Made by a program: the position numbers and the translations under genes | Part shown: positions 63,947 to 64,000 of the stretch, one piece after another | Layout of the letters: every line of letters begins with the position of its first letter | How positions within the stretch are numbered: position 1 is the first letter of the stretch | Notes under the pieces: model-generated | Seen by the model: the letters and a program-made list of their open reading frames with translations, nothing else | Database searches by the model: none | Told to the model about the DNA's origin: nothing | Origin: Diprion similis | Taxonomy: Eukaryota > Arthropoda > Insecta > Hymenoptera > Diprionidae | DNA: 64,000 bases | Assembly (NCBI RefSeq): GCF_021155765.1 | Contig: NC_060109.1 | Location: 6,478,001-6,542,000, forward strand | Reading direction: 5' to 3'

Positions 63947-64000
63947 TATAAACGCAATGTGAGAGAGATGATCCATATTAATAAAAATACCAACACTGTC

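Overview
The window looks like an insect (at least arthropod) chromosome segment made almost entirely of transposable elements. The evidence is AT-rich DNA, GT-AG introns with pyrimidine tracts, insect-type Polintons, Ty3/gypsy elements and Mutator-like transposons. A hymenopteran host is a guess, not something the sequence proves. I recognise no host gene.

Layout. 1.9-5.2 kb: decayed Mutator/NOF-like transposase (minus). 5.7-8.4 kb: 2.7-kb element with 44-bp terminal inverted repeats (TIRs) and no recognisable protein. 11.15-14.97 kb: three-exon Mutator-type transposase fused to a DEDDh exonuclease, apparently intact. 15.68-21.53 kb: gypsy element 1 (445-bp LTRs, TSD TTAT, inactivated). 22.8-46.6 kb: a second, decayed transposase-exonuclease element whose second intron holds a palindromic repeat, then Polinton A (24129-41976, TSD GCTCCC), which itself holds gypsy element 2 (35135-41118, TSD AAAC, intact gag-pol). 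47.0-47.7 kb: gag fragment. 48.3-49.1 kb: small TIR element. 49621-58561: Polinton B (TSD GTTACG). 60.7-61.9 kb: LINE endonuclease fragment. 63.1-63.96 kb: Penelope-like fragment.

The two Polintons share one gene order. On the minus strand come an exonuclease-like ORF, major capsid, penton, adenain-type protease and a phospholipase A2 protein. On the plus strand come packaging ATPase, a conserved ORF, a fibre-like ORF and integrase. PolB follows on the minus strand. Polinton A lacks the exonuclease-like ORF and the capsid 3' end. Polinton B lacks PolB and the integrase 3' end. In each, the truncation point is exactly the inner edge of a ~1.2-kb TIR that runs into a gene from the opposite end. 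I read this as loss of one end followed by replacement with a copy of the other. A second unusual signal is a canonical A AAA AAC slippery heptamer directly before the phospholipase stop codon, with the protease in the -1 frame and no usable ATG.

All coordinates were read by eye; identities are approximate unless a count is given.
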